Assembly (NCBI GenBank): GCA_018240685.1
Contig: JAFEFG010000024.1
Coordinates: 1 to 49,472 of the forward strand
DNA length: 49,472 nt
Direction of reading: 5' to 3'
Origin: Pseudomonadota bacterium
Lineage (GTDB): Bacteria > Pseudomonadota > Alphaproteobacteria > Reyranellales > Reyranellaceae
Shown: piece after piece, positions 39,454 through 47,173 of the stretch
Layout of the letters: each line of letters begins with the position of its first letter
Numbering within the stretch: position 1 is the first letter of the stretch
Made by a program: the position numbers and the translations under genes
Notes under the pieces: model-generated
Seen by the model: the letters and a program-made list of their open reading frames with translations, nothing else
Told to the model about the DNA's origin: nothing
The model's database searches: none

Positions 39454-40706
39454 AGCTTGGCAAAGGCCTTGGTGAAGAAATCGGGCGCGCCGAAGTTTCC
39501 CGACTTCAGCGCGAGGAGGAGCGGCCTGGCGCCGACCGACGCCGTCCAGGGGACGCCGGGATCGATTTCAGGGCCGATGCGCAGCGCCTTGACGTCGAGC
39601 GCGCTCACGACCGCGCCGGACGTCTCGCCGCCGGCCACGACGAGTCGGCCAACTCCGGCTTCGACGAGGCCGCGTGCCAGAAACGCCATGGTCTTCTCGA
39701 TCGCCTGGGCCGATTTCTCGACGCCGTACTTCACCTGCAGCGTCTTCACGGCCTCGGGCTTGTCGCTGGCCGAGAGAAGGATCGGGCCGGCGCCGATCTT
39801 CGCCTTGGCCCAGGCCAGCGCCTCGTCGCCGACCGGCTCGCCGCGACAGATGGCGTCGGTGTCGAGCGCGAGGTGCGCGCCCTTGAAGGCCGCGATCTGG
39901 CCGAGCGTCGCCGCGGAGCAGGAGCCTGCGAGGACGGCGGATGCGCCCGTGATCTTCGGCAGGGTATCGACGCCGGATTTGTGGGCGAGGAGGCCGCGGC
40001 GGCGATAGGCGGCCGGCAGGCCGAGGGCCACGCCCGAACCGCCCGTGACAAGCGGATCATCGGCAACGGCTTCGCCGATGATGCCGAGGTCGGTATCGGC
40101 CACGGCATCGACGACGACATGGCGCACGCCTTCAGCAGCAAGCGTGTCGAGGGCGGCGCGCAGGCTCGCCGAACCGGCCTGGACCTGCTTCAGCGGCACC
40201 AGGCCGACCTTGTGCCTGGTCTGGCGCGCCAGCACGCGCGCCAGGCTGGAGTCGGTCATCGGATTGAGCGGATGATGCCGCATGTGCGAATCCGAGAGCA
40301 GAATGTCGCCCACGAACAGATGGCCGAAGAAGATCGTGCGGCCGTTTTCCGGGAAGGCCGGGCAGTAGATTGCCTGCTTCGCGCCCAGCGCCTCGATCAG
40401 CGCGTCGCCGACGGGACCGATATTGCCCTGATCGGTGGAATCGAAGGTCGAGCAATATTTGAAGAAGAAGCGCACGCAGCCCGCCGCCTGCAGTGCCCTG
40501 AGCGCCGCGAGCGACTGGCTCACGGCTTCTCCGGCCGGGATGGAGCGTGTCTTGAGGGCCACGACGATGGCGTCGACGTCGCCGGGGATCGTCCCGGAGG
40601 CCGGGACGCCGATCGTCTGCAGCGTGCGCATGCCGCCCTTGACCAGCATGCCGGCGATATCTGTCGCGCCGGTGAAGTCGTCGGCGATGATTCCCAAAAT
40701 GGCCAT
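39450..40706 (-). CDS. otnK: 3-oxo-tetronate kinase (DUF1537 family)
   Basis: The 418-residue protein has the two-domain DUF1537 kinase layout: MAILGIIADDFTGATDIAGML with the D-D-x-T-G motif, FKYCSTFDST near residue 83 and MRHHPLNPMTDSS near 143. The nucleotide-binding end has VVAGGETSGAVVSAL near 358. DUF1537 kinases phosphorylate acid-sugar derivatives; OtnK makes 3-oxo-tetronate 4-phosphate. The gene order otnK-otnC-otnI-ltnD is that of the characterised threonate pathway. It starts at ATG 40706, nine bases after the GFA gene stop. Confidence 0.94.
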   Translation of the reverse strand: MAILGIIADDFTGATDIAGMLVKGGMRTLQTIGVPASGTIPGDVDAIVVALKTRSIPAGEAVSQSLAALRALQAAGCVRFFFKYCSTFDSTDQGNIGPVGDALIEALGAKQAIYCPAFPENGRTIFFGHLFVGDILLSDSHMRHHPLNPMTDSSLARVLARQTRHKVGLVPLKQVQAGSASLRAALDTLAAEGVRHVVVDAVADTDLGIIGEAVADDPLVTGGSGVALGLPAAYRRRGLLAHKSGVDTLPKITGASAVLAGSCSAATLGQIAAFKGAHLALDTDAICRGEPVGDEALAWAKAKIGAGPILLSASDKPEAVKTLQVKYGVEKSAQAIEKTMAFLARGLVEAGVGRLVVAGGETSGAVVSALDVKALRIGPEIDPGVPWTASVGARPLLLALKSGNFGAPDFFTKAFAKL

Positions 40707-40715
40707 GGGCGGACG

Positions 40716-41135
40716 TTAGGCGATGACGGTTGCCGGCATCCAGAACTTTCGGCGCCGAAGACGTCGCTGTTCCTCATCTTCGCCGTCGTAGTGATGCAAC
40801 GGCGGTGCAGCATCGAACGTGTCGCGGATGTCGAGGGCGTTGACGTTGACGATGCCGATCGAGCCGCCGCCGTCCTCCATCACCGCGCCGACATATGTGC
40901 CGCAATGGGCGCACAGCAGATAGTCGGTGATGCCGAGGCCGAAGCGATAGCGGACCAGATCCGGCGGTGCCGCACGGAATTCGACCGACGCGGCGGGATC
41001 GCCCATGGTCCGCGCGCCGTGCCGGCGGCAGAAGGAGCACGCGCAGCGGCCGACACGCATCTCCTCGGGCCGCCTGGGCGAGTCGAGGCGGATCTGGAGC
41101 GCGCCGCAGTGGCATGAGCCGGCGTACAGGGTCAT
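40716..41135 (-). CDS. GFA-family (CENP-V/glutathione-dependent formaldehyde-activating-like) zinc protein
   Basis: The 139-residue product has seven zinc-type cysteines at GFA positions: C8 and C10 (CHC), C31, C33 and C36 (CACSFC), and C75 and C78 (CAHC). It is a full-length GFA domain. The prototype Gfa was reported to bind glutathione and formaldehyde, but most family members have unknown roles. The ATG overlaps the glycerate kinase stop by four bases and the stop is nine bases from otnK, so it is embedded in the acid-sugar operon. A role in handling an aldehyde intermediate such as tartronate semialdehyde is a guess. Confidence 0.88.
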   Translation of the reverse strand: MTLYAGSCHCGALQIRLDSPRRPEEMRVGRCACSFCRRHGARTMGDPAASVEFRAAPPDLVRYRFGLGITDYLLCAHCGTYVGAVMEDGGGSIGIVNVNALDIRDTFDAAPPLHHYDGEDEEQRRLRRRKFWMPATVIA

Positions 41136-42409
41136 GGAACGATCAGGGTGGCCCGGAAGTCATTGACGTTGGTCCGCGTCGGGCCGGTGACAAGGCTGTC
41201 GCCCAGCATCCCGAAGAAGCCGTGCCCGTCATTGTCGTCGAGCATCGCCTGCGGGTCGCGGCCCTTGGCGCGGGCTCGTGCCAGAGTGTCCGGCGCAAAG
41301 ACGGCGCCGGCGATGTCCTCCGCCCCGTCGACACCGTCGGTGTCGGCGGCGAGGCCCCAGATCTTCGAAGCGCCGTCGGCCGTGATGGCCTCGCTCAGCA
41401 GGTATTCGACGTTGCGTCCGCCGCGGCCCTTGCCGCGGACCGTCACCGTCGTCTCGCCGCCGGACAGGATCACGGTCGGCTTGCCGGGTGTCCTTGCAAG
41501 GTCGAGCGCCTGTCGCGCATGCGCGGCCCCCAGTTCGCGGGCCTCGCCCTCGAGATTGTCGCCCAGCATGACCACGGCGCAGCCACGCCGGCGGGCAACG
41601 TCGGCCGCTGCCTCGAGAGAGCGCCTGGGTGTGGCGACCATGATCGTCTCGACGCGGGCGAGGCGTGGATCGCCGGGCTTGGGCGTCTCCTCGATCTTCC
41701 CGGCGGCACCGGCCTCGAGATGGGCCTGCACAGCAGCCGGCGCGTCGATGCGGTACTTCCGCAGGACCGCCAGCGCGTCGGCGAAAGTGGTGCGGTCGGG
41801 TACGGTCGGGCCCGATCCGATGACGCCAGGGTCATCGTTCGGCACATCGGAGATCAGCCAGCTCAGCACGCGGGCGGGCTGGGCGGCCACGGCGAGCCGG
41901 CCGCCCTTGATGGCGGAGAGGTGCTTTCTCACCGTGTTCATCTCGACGATGTTGGCACCTGATTTCAGCAGGGCACGGTTGACCTCCTGCTTGTCGGCAA
42001 GGGTGAGGCCGGGAGCGGGGAGGGCGAGGAGTGCCGAGGCGCCGCCGGAGATCAGGCACAGCACGAGATCGTCGGCCGACAAACCCTTCACCGCGTCGAG
42101 GATGCGGCCGGCGGCGGCGCGGCCCTTCTCGTCGGGCACGGGGTGCGCCGCTTCGACGATCTCGATGCGCCTGCAGGCTTCGCCATAGCCGTAGCGGGTG
42201 ACGACCAGTCCTTCGAGCGGATGCGGCCACCGATCCTCCACGGCGCGCGCCATGGCGGCACTGGCCTTGCCGGCGCCGATGACGACGGTGTGGCCCCGGG
42301 GAGGCTGCAGCTTGTCGATATAGGGCGCGAGGCAGGTCGCGGGGCGGGCGGCAGCGAGCGCTGCGTCGAACAGGTCGCGCAGCAGGGCACGGGCGTCGGC
42401 GTCTTTCAT
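41132..42409 (-). CDS. ttuD: Glycerate 2-kinase (GckA/TtuD, MOFRL family)
   Basis: ATG 42409 (MKDADARALL) is chosen over an upstream ATG at 42448 that would overlap the divergent gene start; the result is 425 residues. The DUF4147 kinase domain shows VVIGAGKASAAMARAVE near residues 42-58, LVVTRYGYGE near 68, LCLISGGASALLALP near 115 and MNTVRKHLSAIKGG near 155. The C-terminal MOFRL domain has LSGGETTVTVRGKGRGGRNVE near 315-335 and DTDGVDG near 355. It phosphorylates D-glycerate to 2-phosphoglycerate; older names call it hydroxypyruvate reductase. It heads a packed minus-strand operon ending in pyk. Confidence 0.94.
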   Translation of the reverse strand: MKDADARALLRDLFDAALAAARPATCLAPYIDKLQPPRGHTVVIGAGKASAAMARAVEDRWPHPLEGLVVTRYGYGEACRRIEIVEAAHPVPDEKGRAAAGRILDAVKGLSADDLVLCLISGGASALLALPAPGLTLADKQEVNRALLKSGANIVEMNTVRKHLSAIKGGRLAVAAQPARVLSWLISDVPNDDPGVIGSGPTVPDRTTFADALAVLRKYRIDAPAAVQAHLEAGAAGKIEETPKPGDPRLARVETIMVATPRRSLEAAADVARRRGCAVVMLGDNLEGEARELGAAHARQALDLARTPGKPTVILSGGETTVTVRGKGRGGRNVEYLLSEAITADGASKIWGLAADTDGVDGAEDIAGAVFAPDTLARARAKGRDPQAMLDDNDGHGFFGMLGDSLVTGPTRTNVNDFRATLIVP

Positions 42410-42426
42410 TTGCGCAATCTTCGCAC

Positions 42427-42432
42427 TATAGG
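42427..42432 (+). promoter_or_regulatory. Candidate -10 element TATAGG of a leaderless transcript
   Basis: TATAGG lies so that transcription would start at about 42438-42440, at the ATG of the formylglutamate amidohydrolase gene. The -35 would fall on the opposite gene's start codon (TTTCAT, 42404-42409). Only 29 bases separate the two divergent starts. Confidence 0.35.
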
Positions 42433-42438
42433 GGCGCG

Positions 42439-43206
42439 ATGCAACCATTGCTCGGGCCCGAAGATCCGCCGCCCTTTACCGTCCACAATGCGAAGGGCCA
42501 GGCGCCTCTCCTGCTGCTCTGCGATCATGCCAGCAAGGCCGTTCCCAAGGCGTTGGGCACCCTGGGTATCTCCGAAAGCGAGCTGTCCCGGCACATCGGC
42601 TGGGACATCGGCGGTCTCGATGCGGCGATCGAGCTCTCCACGCTTCTCGACGCGCCGCTCGTGGCGTCCGGCTATTCGCGGCTGGTGATCGACTGCAATC
42701 GCTGGCCGGGCGGGGAGGGCTCGACACCCGAGGTCAGCGACGGCACCGACGTGCCGGCCAACAAGGGGCTCACCAAGGACCAGGTCGATGTCCGGGCGCA
42801 CGCCTGCTTCTGGCCCTATCACCAGGAAGTCGATCGCCAGCTCGATCGCATGACCGCCGGCGGCCGCACGGTGTGCCTGCTGGTCGTGCACAGCTTCACG
42901 CCGGTGATGAAGGGCTTCGAGCGGCCCTGGCATGTCGGCGTCCTGTGGAACGACGATCCGCGCCTGCCGCATCCGCTGCTGGCGGCGCTGCGGCACGATC
43001 CGGCGCTGGTCGTAGGCGACAACGAACCCTATTCGGCGCGCGCTTCGTACGAATACACGCTCACGGCGCATGCACGGCCGCGCGCCCTGCCGCATTGCTC
43101 GCTCGAGGTCCGGCAGGACCTGATGGCGACGTCAGCCGACGCGCGGGCCTGGGCCCTCAGGCTGGCGCCCCCGATCCGGGCCGCCGTTGCGGCAGCCCTG
43201 ACCTGA
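42439..43206 (+). CDS. N-formylglutamate amidohydrolase family protein
   Basis: This 255-residue protein has an FGase fold: LLLLCDHASKAVPKALGTLG near residues 24-43, HIGWDIGG near 52, SRLVIDCNRWPG near 80, and VVHSFTPVMKGFERPWHVGVLW near 148. Its histidines and acidic residues form the expected zinc site. HutG/FGase hydrolyses N-formylglutamate; many alphaproteobacterial members of this branch lie beside DUF1244, as here, and are not in a hut operon, so their substrate is less sure. No Shine-Dalgarno is present and the -10 element is close, so a leaderless mRNA is possible. Confidence 0.88.
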   Translation: MQPLLGPEDPPPFTVHNAKGQAPLLLLCDHASKAVPKALGTLGISESELSRHIGWDIGGLDAAIELSTLLDAPLVASGYSRLVIDCNRWPGGEGSTPEVSDGTDVPANKGLTKDQVDVRAHACFWPYHQEVDRQLDRMTAGGRTVCLLVVHSFTPVMKGFERPWHVGVLWNDDPRLPHPLLAALRHDPALVVGDNEPYSARASYEYTLTAHARPRALPHCSLEVRQDLMATSADARAWALRLAPPIRAAVAAALT

Positions 43207-43235
43207 CCCTACATATCCTGTGTATGGAGACGCCC

Positions 43236-43535
43236 ATGGAAGACAAGACCCGCATCGAACTCGAAGCCGCCGCGTTCCGCCGGCTGGTCGCCCATCTCCA
43301 GGAACGCACCGACGTCCAGAACATCGACCTCATGAACCTTGCGGGCTTCTGCCGCAATTGCCTCTCGCGCTGGTATCGCGAGGAAGCGGCCAAGAAGGGC
43401 ATCGAGATTCCCGATCCCAAGGCGCGCGAGGTCGTCTACGGCATGCCGTACGAGGAATGGAAGGCCAAGTACCAGCAGGAAGCCTCCGCCGACCAGAAGA
43501 AGGCGTTCGAGAAGGCCAGTCCGAAGCACGGCTGA
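43236..43535 (+). CDS. DUF1244 domain protein
   Basis: The 99-residue protein starts at ATG 43236 with GGAG six bases upstream; an in-frame ATG 12 bases earlier is less likely. It is one DUF1244 domain: VQNIDLMNLAGFCRNCLSRW, then EEAAKKGIEIPDPKAREVVYGMPYEEWKAKYQ. The conserved CRNCLSRWY patch is intact. Function is unknown; it is cytosolic and helical. It follows the FGase gene by 29 bases in the same direction, a conserved pairing in alphaproteobacteria. Confidence 0.9.
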   Translation: MEDKTRIELEAAAFRRLVAHLQERTDVQNIDLMNLAGFCRNCLSRWYREEAAKKGIEIPDPKAREVVYGMPYEEWKAKYQQEASADQKKAFEKASPKHG

Positions 43536-43556
43536 GTGCCGGCCCGGCCGTCGGTC

Positions 43557-44210
43557 CTACGCGGCGGGGTCCCGATCCTGAGTCCGGGCCGCTTCGGGTC
43601 GTTCTCCGGTCGCCTCGTCTACCGGCCAATTGTCGATGATTTCCGCGAACCGGGTCAGTTCGGCGAGGAGGCGCTTCTGGCCGTCGTCACCGAGCTGCAG
43701 GAGGCGGCTTCTCTGCACCTCGAAGACGCGGGGAATGGCCTCGTTGATGACGGCTTCACCTGACGTCGTGAGCTGAACCCGCACGGTTCGGCGATCGTTC
43801 GGTTCGGCGAGTCGGGCGATCAGGTTCTGTGACTCGAGCCTGTTCAGTCTGCTCGTCAATCCCGCGCCGCTGAGCAGTAGCGACTGGACGAGCTGCTTGG
43901 GCGTCAGGCAGTAGGGCGAGCCGGCACGTCGCAGGGCGGTCAGGACGTCGAACGTGCCGCGGGTCAATCCGAAGGGCACCAACGCCTCTTCGATGAAGGC
44001 CGTGCACTGGATATGGATGCGCGCGATCAGGCCGTAAACCTGCACCGGGCTGGTATCGATGTCCGGTCGTTCCGTCCGCCACTGCGAGAAGATGGCGTCG
44101 ACCTGGTCGCGGGCGGCCCGTCCTTTCGTAGGGTGTCGCCCCGGCCGCCGTTGCGGCGCTGCCGCGAGCGTCCTCGGCTCATCTCCGGCCACAGGCTTCG
44201 CTCTGCTCAT
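43557..44210 (-). CDS. MarR family transcriptional regulator
   Basis: The 217-residue product starts at ATG 44210 after GAGGGAG. It has about 45 extra N-terminal residues, then a MarR dimer and winged-helix domain: GLTRGTFDVLTALRRAG near residues 82-98, LTPKQLVQSLLLSGAGLTSRLNRLE as recognition helix region near 102-126, and the wing LIARLAEPNDRRTVRVQLT near 130-148. It lies 98 bases after the ABC permease gene on the same strand and may control the importer and the divergent NicC-like gene through the palindromes at 46948-46969 and 47108-47124. In Pseudomonas, the nicotinate catabolic cluster is controlled by a MarR-type protein, NicR. Confidence 0.93.
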   Translation of the reverse strand: MSRAKPVAGDEPRTLAAAPQRRPGRHPTKGRAARDQVDAIFSQWRTERPDIDTSPVQVYGLIARIHIQCTAFIEEALVPFGLTRGTFDVLTALRRAGSPYCLTPKQLVQSLLLSGAGLTSRLNRLESQNLIARLAEPNDRRTVRVQLTTSGEAVINEAIPRVFEVQRSRLLQLGDDGQKRLLAELTRFAEIIDNWPVDEATGERPEAARTQDRDPAA

Positions 44211-44308
44211 CTACTCCCTCCCTCGACGGGGCGGACGCTTCCTTCCGCATCGGTCCAGCGCCCTAGCACTCCGAAAGCCGGTCGTGAAGCAGCCCTCGCA
44301 CGGCCTGC

Positions 44309-45070
44309 TCATGGCGTCCAGTTGACGACGCGCCGCTCGAGCAGCTCGATCCCGCGGAAGAGAACGATGCTGAGCAGGGTCAGAAGCGCGATCGCGGCGA
44401 AGGCGAGCGAAGTCTGCGACTGCGATGTCGAGATCAGGATGAGATAGCCAAGACCGTCCTGGGCCGCCACGAATTCGCTGATGACGGCGCCGATGACGGC
44501 GAACGTCACCGCCACCTTGCAGCCGGTGAAGAAGTGCGGCAGCGCGACAGGGATGCGCAACCGCCGGAAGACCATGTGCTGCGATGCGCCCAGAGACCGC
44601 ATGAGGTCGAGCATCGTCTTCGGCGCCGCTTCGAGACCCGCGATCATGTTGACCAGGATCGGGAAGAAGCACACCAGGATGACGATCACGATCTTCGGCC
44701 ACTCCGCAAGGCCGAGCCAGAGGATGATGAGCGGAGCGACGGCAACCTTCGGCACCGACTGAAGGCCGAGCAGGATCGGATAGAGGAGGCGGCGCGCGGT
44801 TGGGTTCAGGGCGATGAAGATCGCCAGCGGCAGAGACAGGGCGATCGCGAGGACGAAACCGACCAGCGTCTCGCGCAGCGTCACCAGGCTGTTGAGTGCG
44901 AGTTCCGGCGCCCACTTCAGCGCCGCCTCTCCGATATCGGAGGGGGCGGGGAGGATCCAGGCCGGGATCTTGAAGAGGCGGACGGACAGTTCCCAGGCAA
45001 CGAGCAGGGCGAGATAGACTATCGGTGTCGTGGCGCGCCGGACCAGCCGCGGGCCGAAGGAAGCATGCAT
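44309..45070 (-). CDS. ABC transporter permease (SsuC/TauC type)
   Basis: The 253-residue protein has six predicted membrane helices and the BPD_transp_1 motif for contacting the ATPase (RSLGASQHMVFRRLRIPVALPHF near residues 164-186, the EAA loop variant). It belongs to the nitrate/sulfonate/taurine group. It starts at ATG 45070, three bases after the ATPase gene stop. Imported ligands of this group include alkanesulfonates, taurine, aromatic acids and pyrimidine-type compounds. Confidence 0.94.
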   Translation of the reverse strand: MHASFGPRLVRRATTPIVYLALLVAWELSVRLFKIPAWILPAPSDIGEAALKWAPELALNSLVTLRETLVGFVLAIALSLPLAIFIALNPTARRLLYPILLGLQSVPKVAVAPLIILWLGLAEWPKIVIVILVCFFPILVNMIAGLEAAPKTMLDLMRSLGASQHMVFRRLRIPVALPHFFTGCKVAVTFAVIGAVISEFVAAQDGLGYLILISTSQSQTSLAFAAIALLTLLSIVLFRGIELLERRVVNWTP

Positions 45071-45073
45071 CGG

Positions 45074-45892
45074 TCAGGTCCGCGGGCGGTCGAAGATGAT
45101 GTCGCGCACGACCTGCTTGAGTTCCTGGAAGCGCGGCAGTCTTGGCGTGTCGGCGTTGCGCGGACGGGGCAGGTCTACGGCGATGTCGGCGCGAATTCGG
45201 CCCGGGCGTGGCGACATGACCAGCACGCGGTCGCTCAGCAATATCGCTTCCTCGATGTCGTGGGTGATCAGGAGAGCGGTGCGGCCGAGATCCTGCCACA
45301 GGCTCGACAGCTCGAGCGAAAGTTCCTCGCGCGTGAGCGCATCGAGCGCGCCGAACGGTTCGTCCAGGAGCAGCAGGCGCGGGTCGGCAAGCAGCGCGCG
45401 GCAGAGCGCGGCACGCTGCCTCATGCCTCCAGACAGCATCTGGGGACGGTGATCGGCGAAGGCCGCGAGGCCCGTCATCTCCAGAAGGCGCAGGGCGCGC
45501 TCCCGGGCTGCGGCCTTCGGCAGTGCCAGAACGTCGGCCGGCAGCAACACGTTTTCCAGCACGGTATTCCAGGGGAACAGCACGTGCTCCTGAAAGACGA
45601 TGCCCACCTCATGGGAAGGCGCGTCGAGCGGCGTGCCGTAGCGCGACATCGTTCCATCGTCCGGCATCTCCAGGCCGGCAACCAACCGCAGCAAGGTCGA
45701 CTTGCCGCAGCCGGAGGGACCGACAACGGCGACGAAGCTGCCGGATGTAATTTGCAGGTCGAGCGGACCGAGCGCATGCACCGCCTTTCCCACCGAGCCC
45801 GGGTAGTGCTTGGCTACGCCCCGGAGATCTATGGCAGGGACGGCTGCCGCCGGCGATGGGGCGCCGGTTCGGCTGCCGGCAGCTGGCGTCAT
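45074..45892 (-). CDS. ABC transporter ATP-binding protein (SsuB/TauB type)
   Basis: ATG 45892 overlaps the stop of the binding-protein gene by four bases and gives 272 residues. Walker A GPSGCGKST is at residues 58-66. The Q-loop FQEHVLFPWN, signature LSGGMRQR, Walker B LLLLDEPFG and H-loop ITHDIEEA follow. The TauB/SsuB pattern FPWNTVLENV is typical. It has an extra alanine-rich N-terminus. It drives import by the adjacent permease. Confidence 0.95.
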   Translation of the reverse strand: MTPAAGSRTGAPSPAAAVPAIDLRGVAKHYPGSVGKAVHALGPLDLQITSGSFVAVVGPSGCGKSTLLRLVAGLEMPDDGTMSRYGTPLDAPSHEVGIVFQEHVLFPWNTVLENVLLPADVLALPKAAARERALRLLEMTGLAAFADHRPQMLSGGMRQRAALCRALLADPRLLLLDEPFGALDALTREELSLELSSLWQDLGRTALLITHDIEEAILLSDRVLVMSPRPGRIRADIAVDLPRPRNADTPRLPRFQELKQVVRDIIFDRPRT

Positions 45893-46860
45893 TCGACGAA
45901 GCCTGGTGCATAGAGCTGAGCCGGCTGCACGGGAGACTTCAGCGTGAAGTTCGCGGATATGACGTCGATCGTGCCGGCAATGCTCTTGGCGTTGATGCGG
46001 CCGAGGGGCTGGCCGGGAACCGTCGCGAGTTCGCTGACAAGCTTTGTCTCGCCCTCGATGATGCTGGGCGCCAGCTCCTTCTGGTATTTCGCCATGATGG
46101 CTGCCGCCTCGGCGGGATTGGCGAAGGCGTCCTTCATGCCCCTGATCGTTGCCCGGACGAACGCGCGCACGAGATCGGGATGCTGGGCGATGGTCTCCTC
46201 GGAAGCGATCAGGCCGTTGCCGTAGAAATCCAGGCCCGCATCCTTGTAGGCGATGCGGACCGCCTGCTTGGGAGCGATTGCCGCCGCGATCAACGGCTCG
46301 CCGACGGAGAACTGGCCGATGGCGTCGACGCGGCCGTTGGCGAGCAGCGAGGGCAGGGCAGATCCTTCCGCCACGACCCACTTCACTTTGGTGGCGTCGA
46401 TCCCTGCGGCCTTGGCGAAGGCCGGGAACAGCAGCCGGACCGAGCTCGACGCAGTATCCGCGATGGTCTTGCCTTCGAGATCCTTGGGGGTGGCGATGCC
46501 GGCTCCCTTGACCGCGAATATGGCCTGGGGCGGCCGCGCGTAGACGATCGAGACCAGCTTCACCGGCACACCGTCGTTGCCGCGGGCCAGCACCAGCGAG
46601 CCGGCATCGGCGAAGCCGATCGTCGCGAGGCCGGCGGCGACCTTCTTGATGGCATCCGCGGAACCTTGGCCGCGCAGGAAGGTCACGTTGAGACCGGCCT
46701 CCTTGTAGTAGCCCTTCTCACGCGCGACGTAGAAGTAGGCGTGCCGTCCGTTGAAACCGAAGTCGGTGATGAAGTTCACGTCGGCGGCCTGCGCCGGCGC
46801 TGCGGCGGCGACAGCCAGGGTGAGGCCGACGACAGCGGCAAGACGTCCAAGCAAATTCAT
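45889..46860 (-). CDS. ABC transporter substrate-binding protein (NMT1/THI5-like)
   Basis: The 323-residue protein starts at ATG 46860 after GAGGG; the open frame continues upstream but reads through the promoter. A signal peptide (MNLLGRLAAVVGLTLAVAAA, cut near residue 25) leads into VNFITDFGFNGRHAYFYVAREKGYYKEAGL, characteristic of NMT1-type receptors for pyrimidine-like, taurine or aromatic ligands. The ligand-binding core has TPKDLEGKTIADTASSS near residues 123-139. It heads the operon receptor-ATPase-permease-(MarR) and is divergent from the NicC-like gene, so its ligand may be that enzyme's substrate. Confidence 0.94.
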   Translation of the reverse strand: MNLLGRLAAVVGLTLAVAAAAPAQAADVNFITDFGFNGRHAYFYVAREKGYYKEAGLNVTFLRGQGSADAIKKVAAGLATIGFADAGSLVLARGNDGVPVKLVSIVYARPPQAIFAVKGAGIATPKDLEGKTIADTASSSVRLLFPAFAKAAGIDATKVKWVVAEGSALPSLLANGRVDAIGQFSVGEPLIAAAIAPKQAVRIAYKDAGLDFYGNGLIASEETIAQHPDLVRAFVRATIRGMKDAFANPAEAAAIMAKYQKELAPSIIEGETKLVSELATVPGQPLGRINAKSIAGTIDVISANFTLKSPVQPAQLYAPGFVE

Positions 46861-46947
46861 GATCTGACCCTCGCTTCGAACTGGACGGTCCATCCGGCGG
46901 GCGCGGTTGGCGACGCCGCATCCGATGTTCCTTATGCTCATTCGATA

Positions 46948-46969
46948 TTTCATTCTATATGGAATGAAA
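46948..46969. promoter_or_regulatory. Palindromic operator candidate (TTTCATTC/GAATGAAA)
   Basis: Perfect 8-base arms flank TATATG, itself nearly symmetric, so 22 bases form a palindrome with one mismatched pair. It lies 88 bases upstream of the receptor ATG. MarR-type sites are of this size. Confidence 0.55.
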
Positions 46970-47107
46970 AGCATGTTTTGTCCTAAAATTGGGCGATTTC
47001 AGATCTGCATAATTTATACGCAAATGGCAATTTAATCAGCAAAATATTGGATTTACACGAGCTCCAGCCGGAGTTCGTCCCATGTCACCGCCCGAAAAGA
47101 AGGTTTG

Positions 47108-47124
47108 TTTGTTTACTAACGAAA
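47108..47124. promoter_or_regulatory. Second palindrome near the NicC-like gene
   Basis: TTT-x-x-TTA-C-TAA-x-x-AAA (17 bases) lies 50 bases before the ATG at 47174. It differs from the 46948 site but is also symmetric and AT-rich. It may be a second operator or a site for a different regulator. Confidence 0.4.
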
Positions 47125-47173
47125 TATATATGAATGACCTTCCAGAGGATGGTTCGTTGGATCGAGGTGGAGG

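Larger units (their letters stand above)
46861..47173. other. 313-base divergent regulatory region between importer and NicC-like gene
   Basis: No gene is present. The region is markedly richer in A and T than the rest of the window, especially 46970-47040. It contains two palindromes (listed separately) and must hold the promoters of both operons. Reading the minus strand, TTTTCA and TATCGA are 17 bases apart, with the 46948 palindrome between them. A repressor bound there would block the importer promoter. This is inference. Confidence 0.6.
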
